14,339 bases of DNA from Cyclobacteriaceae bacterium (GTDB taxonomy: Bacteria; Bacteroidota; Bacteroidia; Cytophagales; Cyclobacteriaceae), in assembly GCA_025455445.1 (NCBI GenBank), contig JALOMN010000063.1, forward strand, positions 1 to 14,339. Direction: 5' to 3'. Position 1 is the first letter of the stretch. The number at the start of each line of letters is the position of its first letter. The position numbers and the translations under genes are program-made. A model generated the notes under the pieces. It saw only the letters and a list, made by a program, of their open reading frames with translations, searched no databases and was not told where the DNA came from. Shown here one piece after another: positions 1 through 7,236 of this stretch.

Positions 1-1382
1 GTGGCATAGCCCACATTTCCTTCGCTTCGGTTGGAAGTGGTAAGCAACACTGCTCGTTTAATGTTGGCCAGCATCCAGATAATGGGCGATCGGCTGCGAG
101 CCTGAATATTTTGAAGTGTGATGTCATCCGTCTCCCACGTAAGTGGACGTTGAATCGCATTTTCGATTTTGCCGATATATGAATTTACTTCATCATCAAT
201 ATTCCAATGATGAAAAGTAGCGCCAATATTCTCAGCTAGTTTTCTGGCTGCCTGCAGCGTTTTTTCAGATGAATTTTTGGTACCCTGATAGGCACAAGCA
301 AGTATATGACTCAGTGCTTCTTTTTCATTTTTAGGGTTAAATGAAATACCCGAGCGATCAATAAACTCATTCCATCCAAGTTCCTTTACAGCGCGTCTCA
401 CCATTTCTGATACCAGCACTGCGCATAAAGATGAGTCGGCACCGCCACTGAGGCTCAATACAAAGCCATTCGAACGGCTTTTGCGCATGTAATCAAATAA
501 CCCGAGCGAAGTGGCTCTTACTAATTCTTCATTTTTTTCTTTGTTATCAGTTATTTCAGCGAGCTCTGATAATTCAGGTTTTTCAAAATCAATGTCGCAG
601 GTAAGAACATTAAATCGCTTAAGCGAAAGACGCTCATTTATTTTAAGAATTTTTCCGTGTTGACCGAATATTATATCCCCATCATAAATCATGCGTCCAG
701 CTTCATTACCCAACAGGTTAACAAACAAGTACGCACAATTAAATTTATGAGAGCCATCAATCACAACTTCCTTTTCGCGCAAGGTGCTTTTGCTCATAGC
801 AAAATGACTGGCACTTGGGTTCATAATTAAGTTTACCCCGCGATTTTTTAAACGAAAACCCGGGCGACTATCCTTGCGCCAGGCATCTTCGCAGATTTCA
901 AATCCAAATTTGATTCCATCTACTTCGTAAATCAGATCGCCAACCAATACAGGTTGATTTTGTATGACCACTTCACTCACTTTATTGGCAGGCCAAGGAT
1001 CAAACCAGCGTGGTTCGTAATGCACGCCATCGCGTGCCATATTTTGCTTAAGGGTGACACCCAGAATTTTTTCATTGCTTATCACACATACACCATTATA
1101 GGTTATGTGATTGATGCGCACGGGAATGCCAATACATGCAGTAATTTCTTTGCAATGCGGAATTACAGATTGTAAATGACTCCATGCTTTTTCACTCAAC
1201 CAGTCGCTTAAGAAAAGATCTTCACAACCATACCCGGTAAGGGATAATTCGGGGAAGCAGACAATGCGCACATTGTTTTTTCTGGCCTCTGCAATTCCAT
1301 CAACTATGTTGCGCACATTATTGCTCCAATCAAGTGGTGTTTGATTTACGGTGGCTCCGGCAATGCGCAATTGTTTATTCAT
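1..1382 (-). CDS. nadE: Glutamine-dependent NAD+ synthetase, C-terminus cut by window edge
   Basis: The enzyme makes NAD+ from deamido-NAD+ (NaAD), ATP and ammonia released from glutamine. About 460 residues are visible. Residues 1 to about 250 form the nitrilase-type glutaminase domain. Its likely Glu-Lys-Cys triad is E45 (in FPELSLTGYG), K112 (in LKQNMARDG) and C164 (in FEICEDAW). The synthetase domain follows, with the ATP-pyrophosphatase loop SGGADSS at residues 312-318 (plus-strand positions 429-449) and the helix region LQNIQARSR further on. The frame is still open at base 1, in the stretch TSNRSEGNVGYA. Family members are usually 550-680 residues, so roughly the last quarter is outside the window. 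The ATG at 1380-1382 overlaps the rnc TGA as ATGA, so translation is probably coupled and nadE is the last visible gene of the acpP operon. The identification is very secure. Confidence 0.96.
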   Translation of the reverse strand, partial: MNKQLRIAGATVNQTPLDWSNNVRNIVDGIAEARKNNVRIVCFPELSLTGYGCEDLFLSDWLSEKAWSHLQSVIPHCKEITACIGIPVRINHITYNGVCVISNEKILGVTLKQNMARDGVHYEPRWFDPWPANKVSEVVIQNQPVLVGDLIYEVDGIKFGFEICEDAWRKDSRPGFRLKNRGVNLIMNPSASHFAMSKSTLREKEVVIDGSHKFNCAYLFVNLLGNEAGRMIYDGDIIFGQHGKILKINERLSLKRFNVLTCDIDFEKPELSELAEITDNKEKNEELVRATSLGLFDYMRKSRSNGFVLSLSGGADSSLCAVLVSEMVRRAVKELGWNEFIDRSGISFNPKNEKEALSHILACAYQGTKNSSEKTLQAARKLAENIGATFHHWNIDDEVNSYIGKIENAIQRPLTWETDDITLQNIQARSRSPIIWMLANIKRAVLLTTSNRSEGNVGYA

Positions 1383-2101
1383 ATGATATTTAACATCGCG
1401 ATGGTCTTTTCGGCTGCATCTTGCTCGGCTTTTTTCTTTGTAAGGCCAAAGCCGGTGCCACAGGGTTCGTTGTTAATGAATACCTGTGCTGTAAACTCTT
1501 TTCCGTTTTTTCCTTTTCTTTCTTCTTTTACTTCAAAGCGAATGTCTTTACCCAGCTTCTGAGAATATTCAATCACTTTGCTTTTAAAGTTAATGTTCGA
1601 ATTTACTACCGTCTCCAAATCGAAATACGGTTGAATGAGTTTGTCGATCACGAACTTCTTGGTGCGAAGGTATCCTTTATCTAGGTATACGGCACCCACC
1701 AGTGCTTCCAGCGTGTTGCCAAGAATTACCTGTTGCAGGTGATTACTTTTATTATCAAACTGCACGATTGAGCCAATGCCTACTCTTCGGGCCAGGTTGT
1801 TGAGCGAATCGCGGTTTACAATGCGTGAGCGTATTTCTGTTAAGAAACCCTCATCTTTAAAAGGATATTTTTTGAATAAATAATCGGCTACCGCTGCGCC
1901 TAATATTGCATCACCGAGGTATTCGAGCCGCTCATTGGATTCGCGAAAGCCATTTTTTTCTTTTGACCGCGAACTATGCAGCGTGGCAAGTTTATATAAT
2001 GCCAGGTTGGAGGGACTAATACCCGCAATAGTGCGTATCGCGGTGATCAGCTTTTTATCTTCTGCAGAATGGGATTTCGATAGTTTGAGAATATTCCACA
2101 C
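1379..2101 (-). CDS. rnc: Ribonuclease III
   Basis: Double-stranded RNA endonuclease that processes rRNA precursors and structured mRNAs; it acts as a homodimer in the cytoplasm. It has 240 residues, the normal size. The RNase III domain covers about residues 15-165 and has the signature ERLEYLGDA at 57-65, giving E60 and D64 as metal ligands. The second acidic motif reads GNTLEALVGAVYLD at about 128-141: E132 is present, but Asn129 sits where E. coli has Asp114. A dsRNA-binding domain follows at about 172-240, ending in KKKAEQDAAEKT. The start is GTG (2099-2101), 12 bp after the fabF stop; no ATG lies near it in frame. The acpP-fabF-rnc order is widely conserved, which supports the call. The 3' end overlaps nadE by 4 bp. 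Confidence 0.95.
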   Translation of the reverse strand: MWNILKLSKSHSAEDKKLITAIRTIAGISPSNLALYKLATLHSSRSKEKNGFRESNERLEYLGDAILGAAVADYLFKKYPFKDEGFLTEIRSRIVNRDSLNNLARRVGIGSIVQFDNKSNHLQQVILGNTLEALVGAVYLDKGYLRTKKFVIDKLIQPYFDLETVVNSNINFKSKVIEYSQKLGKDIRFEVKEERKGKNGKEFTAQVFINNEPCGTGFGLTKKKAEQDAAEKTIAMLNII

Positions 2102-2113
2102 AAGTGAGGTGGC

Positions 2114-3364
2114 TTACTCTAATTTTTTTAAGATAACCGAAGCATTGTGTCCACCAAAACCGAATGTGTTGCTCAACGCAACTTTTACCTCTCGTTTCTG
2201 CGCCTGGTTAAAGGTGAGATTCAAGCGTGGGTCCAGGCCCTCGTCATCAGTAAAGTGGTTAATGGTAGGAGCGATTACGCCTTCTTTAATAGCAAGAAGA
2301 CAGGCAATAGCTTCTATGGCTCCTGCTGCACCCAGCAAGTGACCCGTCATTGATTTGGTGGAACTGATATTCATTTTATAAGCCTGTTCACCAAATACTT
2401 TTTGAATGGCTTTTATTTCGCCAATATCACCCAGCGGAGTAGATGTGCCGTGTGTGTTTATGTAATCAACCTCTTCCGGTTTAATGCCGGCATCATCCAA
2501 GGCATTGATCATAACCCTGGTAATACCCGCGCCTTCGGGGTGTGGTGCTGTAATATGATATGCATCTGCGGAAAGTCCGCCACCCAGTATTTCAGCATAT
2601 ATTTTAGCACCTCTTCGTTTTGCATGCTCATATTCTTCAAGAATAAGGGCGCCAGCGCCTTCGCCTAAAACAAAGCCATCGCGATCTTTATCGTAAGGTC
2701 TGGAGGCTGTTTGTGGCGAATCATTTCTTTCTGAGAGGGCTTTCAGGGCATTGAATCCACCCACTCCGGCTTCGCATACCGCTGCTTCAGAGCCTCCGCT
2801 TACGATGATATCTGCCTTCCCTAATTTAATATAAGTAAAGGCATCATAAATGGCATTGGTGGAAGAAGCACAGGCTGACACTGTTACAAAGTTTGGCCCG
2901 CGGAATCCGTATTTGATAGAAATATGACCTGCGCTCAGGTCGGGGATCATTTTAGGAATAAAGAAAGGATTAAATCGGGGAGTACCATCACCTTTGGTGT
3001 AGGTTTTCATTTCCTCCTGAAAAGTAAGTAACCCTCCTATACCCGAACCCCAGATAACGCCAACGCGGTCTGGATCTAATTCAGATAAAGGAAGGTTAGC
3101 ATCTTTTATAGCTTCATCAGCCACCACCATGGCGTATTGCGAAAACGGGTCCATTTTGCGCCCTTCTTTGCGATCCATATGGTCTTCAAAATTGAAGCCT
3201 TTTAATTCGCAGGCGAACTTGGTTTTAAATAGGGTAGCGTCAAATCGGGTGATGGGGCCAGCGCCACTTTTTCCAGCTTTTAACCCTTCCCAGTATTCAT
3301 GGAGGGTATTTCCGATTGGAGTTAAAGCACCAGCACCTGTAATTACTACTCTTTTAAATGTCAT
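2114..3364 (-). CDS. fabF: 3-oxoacyl-[acyl-carrier-protein] synthase II
   Basis: Condensing enzyme of type II fatty-acid synthesis: it extends acyl-ACP with malonyl-ACP, releasing CO2. It has 416 residues, typical for FabF. The thiolase-fold catalytic triad is visible: C165 in VSACASSTN, H305 in NTHGTSTPLGD and H342 in SMTGHLLGAAGA, with K337 just before. The Gly-rich C-terminal loop FGFGGHNAS is at 401-409. The N-terminus RVVITGAGALTPIG fits an ATG start at 3364. The gene lies 34 bp downstream of acpP, its carrier substrate, and 12 bp upstream of rnc, so it is almost certainly cotranscribed with both. The Cys-His-His triad rules out FabH, and FabB is less likely from the overall sequence. 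Confidence 0.97.
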   Translation of the reverse strand: MTFKRVVITGAGALTPIGNTLHEYWEGLKAGKSGAGPITRFDATLFKTKFACELKGFNFEDHMDRKEGRKMDPFSQYAMVVADEAIKDANLPLSELDPDRVGVIWGSGIGGLLTFQEEMKTYTKGDGTPRFNPFFIPKMIPDLSAGHISIKYGFRGPNFVTVSACASSTNAIYDAFTYIKLGKADIIVSGGSEAAVCEAGVGGFNALKALSERNDSPQTASRPYDKDRDGFVLGEGAGALILEEYEHAKRRGAKIYAEILGGGLSADAYHITAPHPEGAGITRVMINALDDAGIKPEEVDYINTHGTSTPLGDIGEIKAIQKVFGEQAYKMNISSTKSMTGHLLGAAGAIEAIACLLAIKEGVIAPTINHFTDDEGLDPRLNLTFNQAQKREVKVALSNTFGFGGHNASVILKKLE

Positions 3365-3369
3365 ACAAT

Positions 3370-3408
3370 ACGTTAGATGAAGAGGGTTTTATCCCTGATT
3401 ATTTCTTC
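3370..3408 (-). promoter_or_regulatory. Possible small hairpin in the acpP-fabF spacer
   Basis: On the minus strand the spacer after the acpP stop can pair AGGG with CCCT (plus positions 3383-3386 and 3393-3396). An outer GAAG/CTTC pair (3379-3382 and 3405-3408) is separated from it by an unpaired stretch on one side. No U-run follows, so it is not a clear terminator. It could be a weak attenuator or processing site allowing more ACP than FabF to be made; that role is inference. Confidence 0.2.
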
Positions 3409-3638
3409 ACGTTTTCCTCAAGATAAGAGATTGCCTGACCAACAGTGGCAATGTTTTCTGCCTGATCATCAGGAATAGAGAGGTTGAATTCTTTTTCGAA
3501 TTCCATAATCAGTTCAACGGTATCCAGTGAGTCGGCTCCTAGATCGTTCGTGAAGCTTGCCTCAGGGGTTACCTCAGATTCTTCTACGCCAAGTTTGTCG
3601 ATGATGATCTGTTTTACTTTTTGTGCGATTTCAGACAT
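3399..3638 (-). CDS. acpP: Acyl carrier protein
   Basis: Small acidic carrier that holds growing acyl chains as thioesters on 4'-phosphopantetheine and presents them to FabF and the other fatty-acid synthesis enzymes. It has 79 residues, the normal size. The attachment motif is DSLDTVEL, with the modified Ser at position 37 inside [10 protein letters not shown]. The acidic helix II and the motif [13 protein letters not shown] are typical. The ATG at 3638 is the only plausible start. It is the first gene of the leftward operon acpP-fabF-rnc-nadE and has a candidate Bacteroidota promoter about 35 bp upstream of the start codon. Confidence 0.98.
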   Translation of the reverse strand: MSEIAQKVKQIIIDKLGVEESEVTPEASFTNDLGADSLDTVELIMEFEKEFNLSIPDDQAENIATVGQAISYLEENVKK

Positions 3639-3672
3639 GTTTATTAAGGTTTAGAGTATTCAAAAATCTGTG

Positions 3673-3704
3673 CAAATAAAGAGATTTGATGCAATATTGT
3701 CAAA
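3673..3704 (-). promoter_or_regulatory. Candidate promoter of the acpP-fabF-rnc-nadE operon
   Basis: Read on the minus strand: TTTG (3701-3704), a 20-bp spacer, then TTTATTTG (3673-3680). The Bacteroidota sigma-ABfr consensus is TTTG near -33 and TAnnTTTG near -7 with about 19-21 bp between, so one base differs. The same bases also read TTGACA, 17 bp, TTTATT, close to a classical sigma-70 site. It faces acpP with a predicted leader of about 30 nt. Confidence 0.45.
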
Positions 3705-3716
3705 CTTTTAAGGTTG
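3685..3716 (+). promoter_or_regulatory. Candidate promoter of the IPExxxVDY protein-pyk operon
   Basis: Plus strand: TTTG (3685-3688), 20 bp, then TAAGGTTG (3709-3716), one mismatch from TAnnTTTG. The transcript would start about 20 nt before the ATG at 3742. This site overlaps the opposing acpP promoter candidate over 3685-3704, so both could not be occupied by polymerase at once. Confidence 0.38.
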
Positions 3717-3741
3717 ACCGTAAAAATATCAATATTCAGAA

Positions 3742-4161
3742 ATGAAGAAAAAGCGGCTTGATATCGAATATAATTATGATTTTGAGTTATTAGGCATAAT
3801 TTCTTCTGCCAAAGGCTACAAACTGGCATGGGAAATTAATAATCAATTATCTATACGATTGGTGCGTCAAGCCGACCTTTCTATCTTTTTAAAACATAAT
3901 GTGGAGGCTACTTTCACTTATTTCTCCTATCAAAGTGAAGTTAATGCGTTGAAATTATTCCGCAACAAGCCCAACGAAACCGAACTGCGTAACTACCTTG
4001 TGCCCGAGTTTCCACATTATGACTATATATTATCATCGCAAGGAGAAGAACAGTTCAATAGCAATCGATTGCAGGAAGTCTTACGTAATATTCCTTCCAT
4101 TGAATTAGTCGCTTTTATACCTTTAGGCCCTTTAAAATCAAAAGACAACTTTATTTTTTAA
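3742..4161 (+). CDS. IPExxxVDY family protein
   Basis: A 139-residue cytoplasmic protein of unknown function belonging to a family seen in Bacteroidota and named after its motif. The motif is present here as VPEFPHYDY at residues 87-95 (Val for the first Ile, Tyr for the Val). The N-terminus is basic (MKKKRLDIEYNYDFELLGI) and the C-terminus contains IPSIELVAFIPL. There is no signal peptide, transmembrane segment or recognisable catalytic motif. The ATG at 3742 is the first start after the divergent promoter region. Its stop is 7 bp before pyk, so the two are probably cotranscribed. As I recall, the adjacency to pyruvate kinase recurs in this phylum, which hints at a role tied to glycolysis or its control, but no function is established. 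Confidence 0.85.
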   Translation: MKKKRLDIEYNYDFELLGIISSAKGYKLAWEINNQLSIRLVRQADLSIFLKHNVEATFTYFSYQSEVNALKLFRNKPNETELRNYLVPEFPHYDYILSSQGEEQFNSNRLQEVLRNIPSIELVAFIPLGPLKSKDNFIF

Positions 4162-4168
4162 TTCATTC

Positions 4169-5596
4169 ATGAATAAGATCTCTTACAATAAGACCAAGAT
4201 TGTGGCTACCATCGGCCCTGCCTCTAACAACAAAGAAATGCTCAAAGCATTGGCAATAGAAGGTGTTGATGTGTTTCGCCTTAATTTTTCACATGGTAAA
4301 CACGAAGACCACCTCAAGGTCATCAATTGTGTGCGTGAGATAAACGAGGAATTAGGTACTCACATTGCCTTATTGCAGGATTTGCAAGGCCCCAAAATAC
4401 GGGTCAATGATGTGGAACCAGGCACTGAAATAAAGGCAGGTGATTTGATAACAATCACCACCAAACAGTTAATGGGTAATAAAGACATCGTAAGCACATC
4501 TTATGAAGGACTTCCGAAAGATGTGAGAGCTGGTGATACCATATTGATTGATGATGGTAAAATAGAATTGAAGGTAAAAGAGATAAAAGGTGAAGATGTA
4601 GTCTGCACGATCATTTATGGCGGACCACTTAAACCCAGAAAAGGCATTAATTTACCTTTTACTAAAGTATCGGCTCCTTCGCTTACAGAAAAGGATTTCC
4701 AGGATTTGGAATTTGGGTTGAAGAATAATGTGGATTGGGTTGCTCTCTCTTTCGTTAGAAAGGCAACGGATATTGAAATTCTGAGAGATATTATTAATCG
4801 AAATAAGTCTACAACCCGCATCGTTGCGAAAATTGAAAAGCCCGAAGCACTCGAAAATATTGATGCGATAATTGCCGCTACTGATGCCGTGATGGTGGCG
4901 CGCGGTGATCTTGGTGTAGAGATTTGGATGGAAGAAGTGCCCATGGTGCAGAAAATGCTCGTGGAAAAATGTAATAAGGCGGCCAAGCCTGTGATTGTAG
5001 CTACGCAGATGATGGAAAGCATGATTGAAAATCCGCGCCCTACACGCGCAGAAACCAATGATGTTGCAAATGCGGTAATGGACGGTGCTGATGCGCTGAT
5101 GCTTTCCGCAGAAACTGCGGCAGGTAAGTATCCTATCGAAGTAATTCGCAGTATGGTGCGCACCATTACTTCTGTAGAGAAACAAGGAAATATTTTTTAT
5201 CGCTTCCGTGAGCTAGATCCAAAATCTTCCAACTATTTCAACGACAGTTTAATTCTTACAGCCTGTAAACTGGCAAAAGATGTGAATGCCAAAGCGATAG
5301 TAGGAATGACTCAGATGGGTTACAGCGCTTATAAGGCAGCATCGCACAGACCAAATGCCAATATTTTTGCCTTTACCAGCAACGATTCAATACTTAACAC
5401 CATGAACCTGGTGTGGGCAACCAAAGCCTATCATTATGATAAGCCATCTTCAACAGATGAAACTATTGCGGATGTTGAGAATGTGCTTAAGCGCGATGGC
5501 CATGTAAAATCGGGTGATGTATTTATCATATTAGCCAGCATGCCGGTGCAGGAGCGCGGTCGTGCAAACATGATCAAAGTTCACCAGGTGAGCTAA
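4169..5596 (+). CDS. pyk: Pyruvate kinase
   Basis: Last step of glycolysis: phosphoenolpyruvate + ADP gives pyruvate + ATP. It has 475 residues, the usual size. The first strand of the A domain is KIVATIGPAS (10-19). The substrate and cation contacts RLNFSHG are at 37-43, and the B domain lies at about 75-170. The active-site signature KIEKPEAL at 221-228 includes K221 and E223, MVARGDLGVE is at 242-251 and MLSAETAAGKYP at 311-322. The C-terminal regulatory domain is standard in length, with no fused PEP-utiliser domain. It follows the IPExxxVDY gene after 7 bp. Its TAA at 5594-5596 forms the first bases of the heptamer repeat region that follows. Confidence 0.98.
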   Translation: MNKISYNKTKIVATIGPASNNKEMLKALAIEGVDVFRLNFSHGKHEDHLKVINCVREINEELGTHIALLQDLQGPKIRVNDVEPGTEIKAGDLITITTKQLMGNKDIVSTSYEGLPKDVRAGDTILIDDGKIELKVKEIKGEDVVCTIIYGGPLKPRKGINLPFTKVSAPSLTEKDFQDLEFGLKNNVDWVALSFVRKATDIEILRDIINRNKSTTRIVAKIEKPEALENIDAIIAATDAVMVARGDLGVEIWMEEVPMVQKMLVEKCNKAAKPVIVATQMMESMIENPRPTRAETNDVANAVMDGADALMLSAETAAGKYPIEVIRSMVRTITSVEKQGNIFYRFRELDPKSSNYFNDSLILTACKLAKDVNAKAIVGMTQMGYSAYKAASHRPNANIFAFTSNDSILNTMNLVWATKAYHYDKPSSTDETIADVENVLKRDGHVKSGDVFIILASMPVQERGRANMIKVHQVS

Positions 5597-5635
5597 TTTC
5601 AAAATTCAAGGTTCAAGATTTAAAATTCAAGATTG
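5594..5635. repeat. Heptamer tandem repeat, unit AARRTTY
   Basis: Six 7-bp units stand in exact register at 5594, 5601, 5608, 5615, 5622 and 5629. They read TAATTTC, AAAATTC, AAGGTTC, AAGATTT, AAAATTC and AAGATTG. The first begins with the pyk stop codon. Degenerate copies in the opposite direction follow at 5656-5676. Confidence 0.75.
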
Positions 5636-5682
5636 AGGGGTTGTTACCAGAACCTTGGTCTTGAATTTTGACTTTTAAAGTC
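5599..5682. terminator. Candidate bidirectional terminator between pyk and the NFACT gene
   Basis: TCAAAATTCAAG at 5599-5610 is exactly complementary to CTTGAATTTTGA at 5660-5671, giving a 12-bp stem with a loop of about 49 nt. The copy at 5622-5632 can pair with the same right arm and gives a shorter loop. A second small palindrome, GACTTTTAAAGTC, lies at 5670-5682 just before the NFACT stop. The position between two converging genes suits a terminator, but the stems are A/T-rich and no clean U-tract follows. Confidence 0.35.
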
Positions 5683-5684
5683 CT

Positions 5685-6824
5685 TTAAAGTTTCGGTTCT
5701 ACGAGAATAACTTCTTCTTTTTCAACCACCACCGCTCCGGCAGGATCTCCTTTACGTTTGCGTACAAATTTTTTTGGTGTGAATACCACCGCGCATAAAG
5801 ATTCTGTTTTACGCTTTGAATTATAGGCAGCCAGTTGAGCGGCTCTTTCAATCACATCTTTTGGAAAGCTCTTTCCTGCCTGGTGCTTAATAATAACATG
5901 CGAGCCGGCCACATCTTTTACATGCAGCCATAAGTCTTTTTTGTAGGCGTACTTCAGCGTAAGTTCATCATTATTCACAGCATTTTTTCCTACCCAGATT
6001 TTAAAGCCTTTATAAACAAATTCATAATAGGGTAATGATTGCTCTTTCGGTTTGGGTGTATTTCTCTCGGTGGTTTTGCGCAACGTTTTTAAATCGTCAG
6101 TGGCTTCTATCTCGTGCAATGAATTTCTGAGATTTTCTATATCCTTCAATTTAATCGCGATGGATTCTTTTAGTTTGGCTATTTCAATTTGCTGATTCTT
6201 CGCTTTGCGATAAAATACTTCTGCGTTCTTTTGCGGATTTAATTCTTTCTTAAGCTTAATCTCTATCGGCTGATTATCATAGAAACTGTTCAGGATAACT
6301 TTTTCTGTTCCAGATTTTAGTTCATGCATATGGGCCATTACTAAATCGCCCCACAGTTGATAATGGTGGTCATTTACCAACTCATTCAGTTTTGCTTGAT
6401 TTCGTGTGACATAATTCTCACCGGCAGTAATCCGATCCGTAAGTATTTTTCTTGCTGTTGCCTTTTCTGATAGTAATGCATGTGAAACAGTGTACAGCGA
6501 ATAAAAATCATGGATGGCAGCCACCGGGTCAGTATATTCCTTCTGAATTTCTCCCAAAGGCAACAACGTAAAAATCAGGGTATCTCTATAATGGCAATGA
6601 TAAAAGAGGGATTGTTCGAGTTTGGTTTTAATGTGATTGATTTCCTGCCATTGATCATCAGCAGACAATTCATAAAATCCTTTTTCCTTGAGGTATAGCC
6701 ACACCCATTTGCCGAAGGTGAAGTATAACACAGGCAGATTACTGCGATGCAAATCAAACGCATCGCGACTCCAGTCGATTGTTCTGTCTAATTCAGAGAG
6801 CTTAAGTTCAATATCGGCAACCAT
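5685..6824 (-). CDS. NFACT (RqcH/Rqc2-like) protein, C-terminal part after a frameshift
   Basis: This frame holds the middle and C-terminal domains of an NFACT protein. In other bacteria (RqcH) and eukaryotes (Rqc2), this family binds stalled 50S/60S-peptidyl-tRNA complexes and directs C-terminal tailing of the nascent chain. The first 110 residues or so (LDRTIDWSRDAF, YFTFGKWVWLYL) belong to the NFACT-N/HhH region. A long lysine- and glutamate-rich segment with heptad character, probably a coiled coil, covers about 190-260. The NFACT-R domain (DUF814) covers about 265-379 and includes LWLHVKDVAGSHVIIKH and a basic KKFVRKRKGDPAG stretch. The ATG at 6824 lies inside the end of the upstream frame. 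Residues just upstream in this frame (DLFRKN, minus strand before 6824) still look like family sequence, so this is one gene broken by a frameshift rather than a natural start. Confidence 0.85.
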   Translation of the reverse strand: MVADIELKLSELDRTIDWSRDAFDLHRSNLPVLYFTFGKWVWLYLKEKGFYELSADDQWQEINHIKTKLEQSLFYHCHYRDTLIFTLLPLGEIQKEYTDPVAAIHDFYSLYTVSHALLSEKATARKILTDRITAGENYVTRNQAKLNELVNDHHYQLWGDLVMAHMHELKSGTEKVILNSFYDNQPIEIKLKKELNPQKNAEVFYRKAKNQQIEIAKLKESIAIKLKDIENLRNSLHEIEATDDLKTLRKTTERNTPKPKEQSLPYYEFVYKGFKIWVGKNAVNNDELTLKYAYKKDLWLHVKDVAGSHVIIKHQAGKSFPKDVIERAAQLAAYNSKRKTESLCAVVFTPKKFVRKRKGDPAGAVVVEKEEVILVEPKL

Positions 6825-7234
6825 GTTTTTTCTGAACAGGTCGATATAGCATGATTATCTTCAAATAAAATTACATTCGCCCGATTACCATGCATTTTAA
6901 AAAGCAGGCTGTAATTATCTGCCAGCATAATGGCCAGCATAATAGCAAAGCTTCTTTCATTACTGAATTGTTTTACTTCTTTCACAGGCTTCATCAAAGC
7001 CTCGTTAAACAAGTCAATGCTGTTTTTGCGTGCCCGGTTAAAATTTTTTGGAAACGACAAGCAGGCAAAATCCGGTTGCAGGCTGGCTTTGATGATGAAT
7101 GACTCGTTTGCGTTGTTGAATTCTATCACCAATTCATCTTTATTCTGACTAAAGCACGAAACAAGGGTAAAGCCCAGAAGCTTTTCTTGCAATTGTTTGG
7201 CTAATGGTGATAAGAAATAAAAATTAGTATGCAC
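6788..7234 (-). CDS. NFACT (RqcH/Rqc2-like) protein, N-terminal part before a frameshift
   Basis: The first 148 codons of the gene continued by 5685-6824. The NFACT-N start is typical of the Bacteroidota form: FYFLSPLAKQLQEKL, GFTLVSCFSQNKDELVIEF, RARKNSIDLFNE and LLFKMHGNRANVILFEDN. The last 16-19 residues after HAIS do not look like the family, while the next frame supplies DLFRKN. This places the frameshift between about 6840 and 6855, because the downstream frame has a stop at 6855-6857. The start is GTG at 7232-7234, two bases after the TGA of the upstream hydrolase gene, so translation is probably coupled. Residues IMLAIMLA come from a 12-bp tandem duplication at 6921-6944. Joined, the two parts would make about 516 residues, the expected length. 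Confidence 0.82.
   Translation of the reverse strand: MHTNFYFLSPLAKQLQEKLLGFTLVSCFSQNKDELVIEFNNANESFIIKASLQPDFACLSFPKNFNRARKNSIDLFNEALMKPVKEVKQFSNERSFAIMLAIMLADNYSLLFKMHGNRANVILFEDNHAISTCSEKTWLPILNLSSLN
6921..6944. repeat. 12-bp tandem duplication inside the NFACT gene
   Basis: GCCAGCATAATG at 6921-6932 is followed at once by GCCAGCATAATA at 6933-6944. On the coding strand this gives a repeated in-frame IMLA. Without one copy the spacing between ERSF and NYSLLFKMHGN matches my memory of intact relatives, so the extra copy looks like an insertion. Confidence 0.8.
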
Positions 7235-7236
7235 AC

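Noticed and set aside
1935..2353. Plus-strand open frames opposite rnc and fabF
   Set aside because: The opposite strand carries clear catalytic motifs of RNase III and FabF; the plus frames cross both genes and look random.
4615..5185. Two long open frames (183 and 177 codons) on the minus strand within pyk
   Set aside because: They are antisense shadows of a strongly conserved pyruvate kinase; the translations have no protein-family features.
6820..6835. Programmed -1 frameshifting at the A6 run in the NFACT gene
   Set aside because: The zero-frame codons there are GAA AAA ACA, not a canonical X_XXY_YYZ site, and the family-like residues of the second frame begin upstream of the run.
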